From positions 55,185,001 through 55,249,000 of the forward strand of contig OX419758.1 in NCBI GenBank assembly GCA_948567375.1: a stretch of DNA of 64,000 bases. The letters are read 5' to 3'. The stretch comes from Lunularia cruciata (taxonomy: Eukaryota; Streptophyta; Marchantiopsida; Lunulariales; Lunulariaceae). The position numbers and the translations under genes are program-made. How positions within the stretch are numbered: the first letter of the stretch is position 1; each line of letters starts with the position of its first letter. Below, piece after piece: positions 23,070-33,734 of the stretch. Under the pieces are notes generated by a model. It saw nothing but the letters and a program-made list of their open reading frames with translations. It searched no databases and had not been told where the DNA came from.

Positions 23070-23870
23070 AGTTCTTTTTCAAAGTTTTGATTTTACCATT
23101 CTTTACACAAATATTTACTTTGATGAGCTTAGAAAAACGCTGTCCAACCTCATCCCATCCATACTTCATTATAGATTCACCCTGAATAGGGAGTCAGTGT
23201 TGCTAGTGTAGACCTCAACACTTGATTTTAGATATAATGGCTCAAAAGCAAAAACAACATTAGTCCATTGACAAAACATCTCAAGTTTATGGCGGTTGAT
23301 ACAAGAACTCTTATCCGATGGGTGCTGTTTTTATTTTATAACTTCTAAATTACCTTCAGGAATCAACTTCTCCATCAGGATGTAGGGATCCCAAAAGCAA
23401 CACCTTGTGAAATCTTTGTCACTAATCTATACCTCCTTACCTATGAACTTGATTTTATTCAAAGATTAGTGGATTCTAATGATTATGAATTGCTACAATA
23501 TGTCCCAGGTTTCAGAGGTTAGCAGATAATCTCCTGGTACTGGGTTCTGGTCTAGATATATTTATGCATTTTATGTATAGGAATGACACTGCCAAAGGAG
23601 GTGGGATGTATCCTAGACTTTCTGGTGAGTTAGTACATACTTATTATAGCAATCATTGTGATTATCTAGACTGCAGAATTACTCAGGATGACTTCCTCAT
23701 CTTTGTCTCCATATATGATATATGACAAGAAAGAGCTGCCACTTTCCTCCAAATGTAAATTAGGGATTATCAAATCAGAATTTGTAAGATATTGGAGAGT
23801 TTGTAACTCCAAAAATTCATACCTTCTAGCATGTAGGAAACTAATACAACATTTTGTATTGTCTCATTAA
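23070..23870 (+). pseudogene. Penelope-like element reverse transcriptase fossil
   Basis: Three frames of the plus strand together give RT blocks in Penelope order: SFDFTILYTNI (from 23083; the DFxxLYT block with the first catalytic Asp), GIPKATPCE (from 23385), NLYLLTYELDF (from 23424), a decayed YxDD box reading RLADNLLVL (23516-23542; second Asp changed to Asn), the MYPRLS block, YLDCRI, and YDKKELP (from 23721) followed by a region ending in FVRYWRVC, matching the YDKR...QLIRYxRxC C-terminal pattern of Penelope RTs. The DFxxLYT block, GIP...NLYL...YE and the YDKR...RY tail are not features of Ty3/gypsy, copia or LINE RTs. Several stops and at least two frameshifts show it is dead. No GIY-YIG endonuclease is recognised downstream. 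Confidence 0.75.
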
Positions 23871-25445
23871 ACTACCCTCTTCACCTCAATAGTAGAAAAT
23901 TTTGATTAGTTTACAAAGAGAAAAGATGTCCCCTAATGGCACATCTTTGGGTTTGTCATATCTTCATTTATGTCATGTCTTTGTTTATGACATATCTTTG
24001 GGTTTTTCATATCTTTGTTTTTGTCACACCCTTGGTTATGACCATTCTTGGCCACATAAGCAAGGAAATGGAAGGACAGTTATCCATGTTGGCAGATATG
24101 CACATGCAAGAATGCCACTTGTACCAAAGAACTAAATTTGGTAATTTTTTGTCTTCATGGTGCTTCTCACATGTGAAAACAACAATAGGCCACCATAATT
24201 AAACCTCAAATTTTTCATTTGTCAACCACATGATAAAAATTCCAAAAGTAAAATCAAGATTGAGTTTTTATTGTTGCAATCACAGACTTCTATAGCTTTT
24301 TGAAGCAACCACACTCTATCAAAATTTTCAAGTATCTACTCACAATTTTGGGAAAGCAAGAACAAGAGACATTGTGAGTGGGTGATTGGAAATTGAATAT
24401 GGATGAGTTATAGAAAAATGTGAGAAAATTATGTCAAGTGAATTGATAAGAATGTTGCCTAGGGTTTGAAACATAACTAAAGAGAAGAAAGAAAATTTTT
24501 AAATGCAGAATGACATCTTGCAGCCATGTGATGTGATGATGAAGTATGGAGTACTGAACCTAGTTAAACAAGTTACATGGTGGCATGCCCCTTATTGAAG
24601 TATTAAATAACCAATAACCCAATGACCCCATGGGTTTCAGTATTGGTTATTGGGAGGAATTAGCCTCCTATAGACTTGGCTGGCAATCAACTGAGGGATG
24701 GGTATGTTGCCTACCAATATGCTTTAATAGTGGTAGTCTTGGTACGCTACAATCAAGGACCATGGCATCAATTTAAGCTTTCATAGGTTTTGTTACTTGG
24801 CCTAGTGGCTTATTGGAGAGGATACTCCAATAATAGAGGAGATCACTCAAATTTGGAGTACAAGTGGGATAGTTCCATCCACCTTGGATGTTCTATTGTG
24901 GAATTGTGAGGAGGCATTGCAATAACATGAAGATTAGTTGGTGCAATAGGCTTGGTGTGGAGCCTTTGTAACACAAAGAGACCAATGTGAAGATGAGCCT
25001 CCAAAATCTATTAGCTTTTCACCTTTGGATACCACACTTATTGCTTGGCAATATCCAATAGAGAGAGTATGTCTATTGGAGTTGTTTGGTGGGATGAGCA
25101 CTAGACTAGCTATGGTATTTGTAGGCAAGTGTACGAGTATAGACATACTTGTAAGTGGAGAGAGATGAGACTGCTAGGTGAGTCTCTCTACATCATATGA
25201 TACACTTGGCCTATTGGTATCTTAAGTTATTACCAATGTCAATAGTTAGGGGTTACCATGATACCCTACTAGTAGACATTTCCTTGTTGGGGACATAAGT
25301 TTTGGAGAGACATGGTTCCATTCATTTGGTGATTGTTGGATGGCCATGTCAAGCATATACCCATGTTGGCCGGGGTCAAGGTCTCCAAGATCCCCATTGT
25401 GGTGTGTTTTGGGAGATGCTATATATACTACAACATCTCTAGGTT
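23871..25445. other. No gene seen; short imperfect repeats
   Basis: At 23939-24030 a motif around CATCTTTGGGTTT / TCATATCTT / TTTATGTCA is repeated about three times. The remainder is AT-rich. A TATATATA run at 25420-25427, shortly before the pol fragment at 25446, could be an LTR promoter of family H, but no matching LTR was found to test this. Confidence 0.4.
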
Positions 25446-25982
25446 CATTACTCTATTTTTCCAGCCTAGATTTTGGAGGACATACCTTTGATGAGTGATT
25501 CTTGTACTTGGGTGGTAGTGAGTACACATTAGGTCCATTCTTGGATGGACCTAATGTTTGGAGCTTGCAGCTAGAGTAGCTAGAGAAGCTAGAGCAAAGG
25601 GAGTTAACCACACTAAGGTTGTGAACTCTAGTGGTTGGAGGCATGACACTATTGCTCCCAAGGGCCCAATGAAGTACCCAATCAATATGTCTTCCACTCT
25701 TATGGCAGTTATAAGAATACTTGGGAGCCAAATATCGGACCCAAGCTTACAAGAGAGGAAAGATTGAAAGTTTGGAGATTCTTGAAGAGTTACACAAGTT
25801 TTTTGCCTTTAGTATAAAGGATTTTGGTGCTCTAAAAGGACCTAATGTTTGGATTGAGTTAACTAGTTATACACCAATTTTTTCATGTCCTTACAAATAT
25901 ATGGTGATATGGAGAGAGCATTGATTCAAAGCCAAAGTAGAGATCTTTTGAGGCTTGTTTGGTGGAGATTTCACATCAAGAG
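25446..25982 (+). pseudogene. Gypsy pol fragment, start of RT (family H-like)
   Basis: From about 25730 the plus strand reads LEELHKFFAFSIKDFGALKG, then WIELTS and SCPYKY. This is the block preceding RT in gypsy elements (an FAxxxxDxGxLxG stretch, then the PI..RPY motif). The upstream part (25550-25730) has alanine/arginine-rich coding without a recognised domain. The fragment is cut by insertion of the C2 LTR at 25983. Link to the H integrase at 59021 is a guess from style, not overlap. Confidence 0.5.
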
Positions 25983-26335
25983 TGTAACAATATGGAGTTT
26001 AATAATGAGGTTAGTATGACTAACAAAGTAGTATTCAAGACGAATTAGCCTAGAATATCCCAAAAGTATCTAGGAAGCTTCTTTGGAAGCTTCCCGGCTA
26101 GTTTAGTTTGCACTCCAAGTAGGTTGCTTTTGGAAGGTTCCAACGAGCTTAGCTTGCATGCCAAGTAAGTTGCTTCTAAAAGAAAGCTTCTTGAGAAGCT
26201 TCTCAAGAGCCTTGTATGATCCCTATAAATACAAGAGCCAAAGCTCAAGCTAGGCATTTTGAGTTTTCCCTCATTCAAATGTTCCAATGCGAGCTTCCAT
26301 TCTCCTATTTCTCTCCTTGGTCTCGGTCTTTATCA
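25983..26335 (+). repeat. 5' LTR of C2 (353 bp, shortened)
   Basis: Begins TGTAACAATATGGAGTTT like C1 and ends GTCTTTATCA before the primer binding site. It lacks about 60 bp relative to C1 in the GAAGCTTC-rich part, and here the paired GAAGCTTC sites are 4 bases apart, so the perfect four-unit array is not kept. Confidence 0.85.
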
Positions 26336-26348
26336 TTGGTATTAGAGC
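26336..26348 (+). other. Primer binding site of C2
   Basis: TTGGTATTAGAGC, one base different from the initiator tRNA-Met complement. Confidence 0.8.
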
Positions 26349-26579
26349 GGGAATGAGATAGATGGAATTTATGGAACACCAATCCACTTCCACCAAAAAA
26401 TTAAGATTTAGTGTCCAAGTACTACCCAAGCATTGTTTCACACAATCTATCACCTCACACTTTGGAGAAGATTTTCTACATAAAAACACCATATCTGAGG
26501 AACCCATGGTGCTTCCAATTGTAACTTATCAAGAATGGTGGACGTATTGCTTCTGTGTGTTAATAAATTAGATAGATTG

Positions 26580-27440
26580 GGAATGGTATGATAGCATAGC
26601 AACCATGGTGGCAATGCATAAGGTTATCATTGCTATGCAACAACAAATCAAGCACCTTACTTGATTGTTGGATGAACAAGATCATCAACAACTAGAGCAC
26701 GAAGAGAGAGTACAAATTCAAGAGGGAGAAAATCAAATCCAATTCTCTAAACCCAAGGTATTTGAAGGCAAGAATCTTCCAAGTGCAATGGAAAATTTTA
26801 TATTTGACTATAAATGTTATTTTGAAGCTATCAATCTTCAAGATAAGCAAAAACAGATTCTCTTGGCTTCTAGCCAATTGGATGGAGTAGCAAAGCTATG
26901 GTAGAGATTTTGAGTGGAGCAAACTAAACAACAAATTATTATTATAATCTTGACATGGGTAGAATTCAAGAGTGCAATAATTAGCCAATTCCAAACTATA
27001 AATGCCACACGAGCTACACAGGTTGGCGGAGTTGAAACAGATTAGCTTTGTAAGACGTTACATCACACAATTCCATAACACCATCATGCAAATTCAAGAT
27101 ATATTGGAAGGTGAAGCTCTAGATCAATTTGTGAGGGGTTTGAAGTCAAGAACCAAATTAGAGGTAACCATGGAAGCCATGCGGTTGGGTGAAAGTTTTG
27201 ATTCCTTGGTTGCAACAACTTGGCTTGACCTCGACCTCCATAGAACCTACCAATACACTACACATGGATGGAGGAGCCAGCACCAATGGAGATTGATGCC
27301 ATTCAATGTAGACCACTTGCTATTAAAGATAGAGAAAAATTGTGACAAAATGGTGGTTATTTTTATTGTTGCCAATTGAGATATCACATTATTAAATGTA
27401 CACACTCAAGAATGGATGACTCCACAAGTTGCCTAGATGA
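26580..27440 (+). pseudogene. Gag remnant of C2
   Basis: A glutamine-rich N-terminal helix (QQQIKH, DEQDHQQLEHEE), then the gag core: FEGKNLPSAMENFIFDY, AASSQLDG-like and AKLW, and after a frame break RRYITQFHNTIMQ, DQFVRGLKSRTKLEV. This matches the retrotransposon gag (capsid) pattern. A degenerate Cys/His knuckle appears in a shifted frame near 27345-27400. Several stops are present. Confidence 0.75.
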
Positions 27441-27489
27441 AGTTTTTGGAGGAAAATGATCAAGGAAACAAGGAATCCTAGTATGAGAT

Positions 27490-28328
27490 TTTGAGCCACC
27501 TATTGGGAGCTTGATTAGTTCCAATGGGATTGAAGGCTTGACCTATGCAGGTTTGCTTTGTTTGCAAGGAATGATATCTAATCGAGGTTGGAGGATTTTG
27601 GTTTATTTTGGAAATTCAGAGAATTGCATGTCTATGCAAGTAGCAAAGGAATTGGGTATTCCCATCAAGCTAATAATTGGGAGTAGATTGATGATGGCGG
27701 ATGGTAGAAAGGGTTTTGCATCCTATACCTTGCATTATTTTACCTTCAAGATTGGGAAGAAGTATTTGGAGTGTATGGGGTTTGTAGTGGCACCTCTACA
27801 CTATGATGTCATTCTAGGACTACCTTGGCTTGAACGTCATAAGATTCAATTTGATTGTACCCGATGGCAAATTCAAATACAACACCAAGGTAGGAAAATT
27901 ATATTTGCTTGTCTAGCACCTCTAAGTAAGACACCTAAAAATAGTCAGTCCCAAGATAGGAAGTTTGTCAAGAAGGTAGCCATAGAGCAAGCCTTGAAGA
28001 GAGATGAGCCCCAAGATGGGAAGTTTACCAAGAAGGCAGCTATGGAGTAAGCTTTGAGGAGAGATGAGTCCTTAGATGGGAAGTTTGTTAGTGAAATAAC
28101 CATAGAGCAAGCTTTAAAGAAAGATAAGTCTATTTTCATGGTGTGGATCAAGTCAATTACACAAGGACAACCTGAGGAGGGCCAAGAGCCTCATCAAATA
28201 ATGGTTGATCAGATAGTTTAGGAGTTTGCAGACATGTTTCTGGATGATTGGCCAAAGGGATTACCCTCTAATCATGGTATGCCTATCAAGATTGAGTTAT
28301 TGCTAGGGAGTACTCCACTTAGTAGACT
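27490..28328 (+). pseudogene. Protease and protease-RT linker of C2
   Basis: Open from 27511 to 28050. The protease fold is recognisable from LVYFGNSENCMS (the active-site DSG changed to FGN), the flap-like LMMADG, and DVILGLPWLERHK. Then comes a linker of three 20-residue repeats and the ADMFLDDWPKGLPS block that precedes RT. The coding stops at 28328. Confidence 0.75.
27951..28130 (+). repeat. 60-bp coding tandem repeats in protease-RT linker (C2)
   Basis: Three copies with period 60 (starting 27951, 28011, 28071), each encoding a 20-residue unit of the pattern QDxKFxxKxAxEQALxRDE. The same repeats occur on the minus strand in C3 (33302-33460), so they are a trait of family C. Confidence 0.9.
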
Positions 28329-28799
28329 TGTAAAAGACCAAGCCCAAGGAGAGAAATAAGAGAATGTAAACTCACATTAGGACACTTGAATGTAGGAAAA
28401 CTCCAAATGCCTAACATGAGCTTTGGCTTTGGTATTTATAGGTAGTATACAAGGCCCTTGAGAAGCTTCTCAAGAAGCTTCCTTGAGCGACTTTCTTAGA
28501 GTACAAGCCAAGTTAAGCAAGAAGCTTCTCAAGAAGCTTCCTTGAGCGACTTTCTTAGAGTACAAGCCAAGTTAAGCAAGAAGCTTCTCAAGAAGCTTCA
28601 TTCTAGAAGATGTCTATTTGGCATGCAAGCTAAGCTAGTTGGAAGCCTCTAAAAGCTACCTACTTGGAGTGCAAGTGAAGCTAGTCGGGAGGCTTCCCAA
28701 GAAGCTTCCTAGATGCTTTTGGAATATTCTAGGCTAATTTGGCTTATTCTCCACTTCATTAGCCTTACTAACTACGTCACTAAACTCCATATTGTTATA
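28329..28799 (-). repeat. 3' LTR of C3 (471 bp)
   Basis: Reads on the minus strand from (T)ATAACAATATGG to GGTCTTTTACA. It is longer than C1's LTR mainly because of a 59-bp tandem duplication. Confidence 0.85.
28462..28579 (-). repeat. 59-bp tandem duplication in C3 LTR
   Basis: Two identical 59-bp units (28462-28520 and 28521-28579) followed by the start of a third. Each unit begins with GAAGCTTCTCAAGAAGCTTC, so the duplication multiplies the GAAGCTTC palindromes of this LTR family. Confidence 0.95.
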
Positions 28800-29340
28800 T
28801 ATTCCCCCACCATAGTTGGTGATGTCCTTGTTGCCATTGAAGCTTCAAACTCTTGGATGGCCGTCTATGGATTCTAGAGGTGAGAAAGAGGTTCCCATGT
28901 GGCATCATGAAGGGGATACTCTTTCCAAAGGACATTGTACTCCGTATGTTATCAGCGTCCTTGTTGAATGTGGCAACATGCAAGGATACAATCAAATTTG
29001 TACACCTCATGATCATTGATAAGGATGGGAGGAGGAAGTTGGATACAAGAGGAAAAGGAAGATGGGTTAGGAACAAAGAGTTTTAACTTGGAAATATGAA
29101 AGACAAGGTGGATGTGCATATGACAAGGTAAGGCAAGTTGATAAGTAATAAGAGAGACAATTTGGGTGACATCAATGGGTCCTATCCAATTAGGAGCAAG
29201 TTTACAAACTTGGGTATCAAGTGGAAGGGGTAGTTTACTAGAAGATAACATGACTTTATCATCGACTTCAAAGGTGAGATCACAATGATGGTGCTTTGCA
29301 TATTATTTCTCACGATTTTTGGCAACATGATGGACTTCTA
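28800..29340 (-). pseudogene. Integrase C-terminus and chromodomain of C3
   Basis: Minus strand: DDKVMLSSSKLPLPLDTQVC, KLAPNWIGPIDVTQI, HLVFHISKLKLF, then in a shifted frame the chromodomain traces (HDATWEPLSHL-equivalent). It aligns closely with 7170-7620 of C1. The polypurine tract before the LTR reads on the minus strand as a G-rich stretch (gtgggggaat). Confidence 0.8.
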
Positions 29341-29562
29341 CATCCTTCTAGATGTTACCAAACCAATTCTCACCTTTAAATCATATGTTTAGATATTGGT
29401 TCTAAGGTTCTCAAGTCTATTTTGGTTTGTGCACTATTAGTAGAAGTACTCTTTTGGTGATACTTCTATCTGATCTATTTTGACCATCATGTATAACATC
29501 ATTCTAGATGTTACCAAACCAAATTTCACATCTAAATCATATGGTTAGCTCTTGGTATTACA
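29341..29562 (-). repeat. Fragment of LTR A inside C3 integrase
   Basis: This stretch matches 4728-4946, including both copies of the 156-bp unit, and ends in the same GGTATTACA terminus. It replaces the integrase catalytic core of C3, which is missing, so an LTR A insertion was followed by a deletion. Confidence 0.85.
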
Positions 29563-31143
29563 ATGACCAACTATTGGTAAATCATGGGTTTCTTGAAGAT
29601 GCACAAGTCAGAGATCACCTTTGGTTGGAACATAGATATTGTCCTCATGGAATTGAAGGCCTTCCTTGAAGGAGAAGGTGTTGTACTCCTTGTCAGATGC
29701 TATAAGATTACCATGTACCATTTGGAAGAAGGGATCTTGTTGTAGAGCTGACCAAAACTCATTTTGGACCCTGGAGTCAATTGCCAACGTTTTAATTGCC
29801 ACCGTGATGAGAGGACTAGATTTTAAATCAAGCTGTTGTGATAGAGCATCAGGGATGACATGGAACTGACCTGGTTTGTACTCAAGTTTGATATCAAACA
29901 ATTAGAGTTGCTCCTCCTATAAATGACATCGACTCTTCATGTGTTCCAAGTGTAAGATTTGCAACAACAGTTTGTGATTGTGATTTGTATGGGCACTTTT
30001 TTCCCCAAGAGATAATGTCTCCATACCTTGGTGGCATATACCATTACAAGTTATTCTTGATCTAAAGTAGAGTAATTTCTTTCAGCTGTATTTAGTCGGC
30101 TATGGGATGGAGTCCATATGGGAATTCCTATTGCAACATTGCTCTAATTGCAAAGGTAGAAGTATCAAAATCAACCTTACAAGGTAGTTGAGGATCATAT
30201 GGTTGAATGATGGGTCTTGAAGACACCATATGTTTCAGCTTCTGGAATGCTTCTTCATGCTTGGTGGTCGAGTAGAAGCTCAAGTTCTTCCCCAAGAGAT
30301 CAGTCAATGGTGCAACCACATGAGCATAATAATGGATGAACCATCGATAAAAATTAGCCAATCCATTAAATGCCCATACTTTTGTAGCATATTTTGGAGT
30401 AAGCCAATCAGTAATGGCCTTGATTTTCTCCTCTTCCAGCTTGATCCCTTCTGATGAGATCTTTTGATCTAAGAAGGTGACTTCTTTCTGCCAAAAGGCA
30501 CACTTTGACCTCTTGCAATAAAATTTCCATTATTGTAGTCGTCTTATGACTTCTTGCACATGATTCATGAGTTGTGCCTCTGTATTATTATAGATTAAGA
30601 TATCATCCAAGAACACCTCCATGTACCATTCCAATAGTCCATCCAACACCCGATGCATCTGATCCATGAAGACTTAGGAGCATTAGTGAGCCCAAAAAGT
30701 AGAACTCTCCACTCAAAATGCCCATACCTTGTGTGAAAGAAAGTCTTTTGCACATCCTGCCTATCAATGGGGATTTGCCAATAGCCACTATGGAGATCCG
30801 ACTTGGAAAAGTATTGTGCTCCATTCAATGGACGAAGCAAGTCATCATTCCGAGGTAAGGGATATGCATTCTACATTGTTTGCTTATTGAGCCCACAATA
30901 ATCAATACAAAAATGAAGTCCTCCATCCTTCTTTGGAACAAATAGTACCAATGCTCCCAAAGGAGAGGTATCATGTCATATAAAGTCCTTCTCCAACAAC
31001 TCTATAAGTGCTATTTGCTACTCTTCCAACTTCTTTGGTGAGAGCCGATAGATTGGTCTACTCACTAGAGTACTCCCTAGCAATAACTAAATCTTGAAGG
31101 GCATACCACGGTTGGAGGGTAATCCCTTCAATAGATCATTCGG
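29563..31143 (-). pseudogene. RT, RNase H and integrase start of C3
   Basis: Minus strand: RT block [19 protein letters not shown] and the [17 protein letters not shown] block (30595-30840); connection region ANFYRWFIHYYAHVVAPLTDLL (30361 downward); RNase H end LEYKPGQFHVIPDALSQQ (about 29850-29900); and the integrase N-terminal approach SALQQDPFFQ (29608-29800). Stops and frame changes throughout. Confidence 0.8.
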
Positions 31144-33166
31144 TGTCATGGGGATTGTAAGGTCTTGAGATTGCACCGGGCACTTGGCTGCTTGTGCTTA
31201 GGTTGTCTTGCTTGTCAGATACTCGATAGTTCTTCCACATTCCGACACTGGTGTTGTTCTATGGTTTGGTGACAACAACTCTTTCCTGGCAACTTGTCTG
31301 TCATTATTCCGAGTTCTGACCCTCCTCAACAAATATTTGCATAAGGCTTTAGATGATCTCTGCCCTTCTTGTTCCCTCGGGCTACTGTTCTTGGTCTATC
31401 ATTCCGGACTCTATTCTTGGTTTATCATTCTCAGGTTTGGTAGGGTTTTTGTTGTATTGGTCTGGTCTGATAGAAATAGATCTAGTGGGGTTTGTGGATT
31501 AGTCCATAGGTTATGTGACCAACTCAACCCCAACAACTTGTTCAATGATCTGATTCACCTAAGTAGGTTGGACTGAGTATTCCAAAGTTTATGTTCTTTC
31601 CTTGTTACTGTTCACTTATCAAATACACATGCATTCACTCATGGGGAATTTCATTTCCATCACCATACCAAGTCTTCCCAATTTATAAATCCTTTGGGAA
31701 AGGTCAAACAACTCATGACTAAACAGTGTTCACATTAAAGCACTCTGACTAACCAAGCATATAAAGGAAAGAAAGGAATCAGCCTGGTCCTAATTCCTAT
31801 CCCTTACAGCTTTTTATCTCCCTGTCTACAGCATCTCCACTTGACATCCACTTCAGATCCCCACTGCTCATCAGATTCTCCCTTCTGTCTCAGAAACTCA
31901 ACAAACTTCTTCTCTCCCTTTTCTTGACACAAATCAGCCACTTTGAAACTTTCTGTCTAGACTTCACACTCTCCTTCCAACATTAAAAAAATAGTCTTTG
32001 TCCAGCCCCTATCTCTCCATCTCTAGACTAGACTCTTCCTTTTTGGAAAAGACCTCTCTTGTCCTGCACTCTCAAGACATACTTCTTGCAAAAAATTTTC
32101 TCCCCTCTAGCCTTCACACTCTCAAGGCATACAACTTGCAAAAATTCTCTTTCTGTCCAAGCCCAACTCCTGCACATCTTTCCTGTCCCTCTCTCCCTTC
32201 TAGCCTTCACACTCTCAAGGCATACTTGTGAAAATTCCTCTCTGGCCTCATCCTGTCTAGACTTCTCCTTCATAAAAAGAATCTCTCCTCTCCTGCACTC
32301 TCAAGGCAATACTTCCTGCAAAAATCCTCTCCTCTCCTCATAACACATGTGCTCCTTCCAACACTTTCAGCAAACCTAGTCCTACTAAAATTTCTCCTGT
32401 CCAGCCCTTCTCCTTTATGAGAATTTTCTCCCTTGTCAACACTCTTAGCAACCCTCTTAGCAACCCTACATTCAAAAAATTGCTGCTCTGTCCAACCTTC
32501 TCCTTCATGAGAATTCTCTCCTATCAACACATTTTCCAGCTACCACTACATTCTAGAAACCTCATCTCTGCCCAGCCCTTCTCCTTTGTGAGAGTTCTCT
32601 CCTATCAACACATTTTCCAGCAAACTTTACATTCAAAAAATTCCTTTTGTCCCCTTGTCAGCATCCTTAGCAAACCCTCATTCAAAAAATCTCATCTCTG
32701 TCCAGTTCTTCTCCTTTGTGATAATTTGCTCCTATCAACACATTTTCCAGCAACCCCTACATTTGGAAAACCTTTTGTCCAGTTCTGTCCCTCCCACACT
32801 ATCAGTGTCAAAACTCCTCTAAAGCCTCCTAAAGTATTTCCAAACTCCAAAAAGACTCTTGTTGCTCCTCCACTAAAATGAAACACTCTTCACTCCAATA
32901 ACATAAAACAAAGTCCTAAGCTCGTGTAACTCAAAATTAATTCTTGGCTCAAGCCACATTAAAAGAACCCTCAAGGTCATAGCACCACAAACTATCTCTA
33001 GGCTTAACAATAATATAGTAAATATCTTCCGCAACAAGGTAGCATAAAACAACACCCGAGACTTATTGATATAAATCCAAGTTCCTTACAACAAGAAGAA
33101 GAGAAAAAAAGAAAATTTATCACACCAAAGACGTCAAGGGTATGTGTGGGCTATTTCCCAAGAACA
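31144..33166. mobile_element. Unit X: about 2.0-kb insertion in C3, possible solo LTR
   Basis: C3 coding stops after its protease end (VDVF) and resumes with NDLLKGLP; the 2023 bp in between start TGTCATGGGG and end AAGAACA, i.e. TGT...ACA. No clear target duplication is seen (ttcgg versus cctga). The interior has no recognised coding but a long pyrimidine-rich repeat section. A long solo LTR of another family is the simplest reading; strand cannot be told. Confidence 0.45.
31990..32790. repeat. Pyrimidine-rich degenerate tandem repeats in X
   Basis: C/T-rich on the plus strand. Recurrent motifs are CACTCTCAAGGCATAC (about 32066-32310) and TTCTCCTTTGTGAGA followed by CTCTCCTATCAACACATTTTCCAGCAA-like blocks (about 32400-32760), at irregular spacing of roughly 70-120 bases. 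It is open in some frames only because of its composition. Confidence 0.8.
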
Positions 33167-33660
33167 CCTGAAACACGTCCACAAACTCTTGAACTATCTG
33201 ATCAACCATTGCTTGATGAGGCTCTTGGCCCTCCTCAAATTGTCCTAGTGCAATAGGCTTGATCCACACCACAAAAACAAACTTATCTTCCTCAAAAACT
33301 TGCTCTATGGCTCCTTCCTAACAAACTTCCCATCTAGGGACTCATCTTTCTTCAAAGTTTGCTCTATGGTTGCTTTCCTAATAAACTTTCTATCTTGGGA
33401 CTCATCCCTCTTCAAGGCTTGCTCTATAGCTACCTTCTTGATAAAATTTCCATCTTGGGATTGACCATTTTTAGATGTCTTGCTCAGAGGTGCCAGACAA
33501 CCTAATCAGAAATTCCTACTTTGGTGTTGTACTTGAATTTGTTATTGGGTCCAATCAAATTGAACCTTATGACGTTCAAGCCAAGGTAGTTGTAGAATGA
33601 CATCATAGTGTAGAGGTGTCACTAGAAACCTCACACACTCCAAATACTCCTTCCACTAAT
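33167..33660 (-). pseudogene. Protease end and repeat linker of C3
   Basis: Minus strand: HYDVILQLPWLERHK, the C-terminal protease block, then three to four 20-residue repeats (period 60; boundaries near 33331, 33391 and 33451) as in C2, then the FVDVF block where X has inserted. Confidence 0.8.
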
Positions 33661-33734
33661 TGATTGGCTGCTACACTAGGCCCACTCCTCCAAATATTCC
33701 TTCCAAATACTTCTACAACAAGATCACTTCATCC

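Larger units (their letters stand above)
25983..28328 (+). mobile_element. C2: plus-strand chromovirus, 5' half
   Basis: LTR (25983-26335), primer binding site, gag and protease in order, ending abruptly in the protease-RT linker at 28328, where the LTR of the oppositely oriented element C3 begins. RT, RNase H, integrase and the 3' LTR are absent. The coding is broken by several stops. Confidence 0.85.
28329..33660 (-). mobile_element. C3: minus-strand chromovirus, 5' end missing and interrupted
   Basis: Minus-strand order: protease and linker (33660-33167), insertion X (33166-31144), RT and RNase H (31143-29600), integrase zinc region cut at 29563, a 222-bp fragment of LTR A in place of the catalytic core (29562-29341), integrase C-terminus with chromodomain (29340-28800), and 3' LTR (28799-28329). 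Gag and 5' LTR are not found; at about 33660 the sequence switches to the plus-strand integrase of C4. Confidence 0.8.

Noticed and set aside
23871-24240. Possible GIY-YIG endonuclease after the Penelope RT
   Set aside because: No GIY...YIG motif or conserved follow-up residues in any frame; the sequence is a short-repeat, T-rich stretch.
28462-28579. Regular direct repeats considered as a CRISPR-like array
   Set aside because: They are head-to-tail duplications without unique spacers, inside a plant LTR.
32417-32881. 154-codon plus-strand frame in the pyrimidine-rich repeats
   Set aside because: The frame is open only because the C/T-rich repeats lack stops; its product is low-complexity Ser/Pro/Leu sequence.
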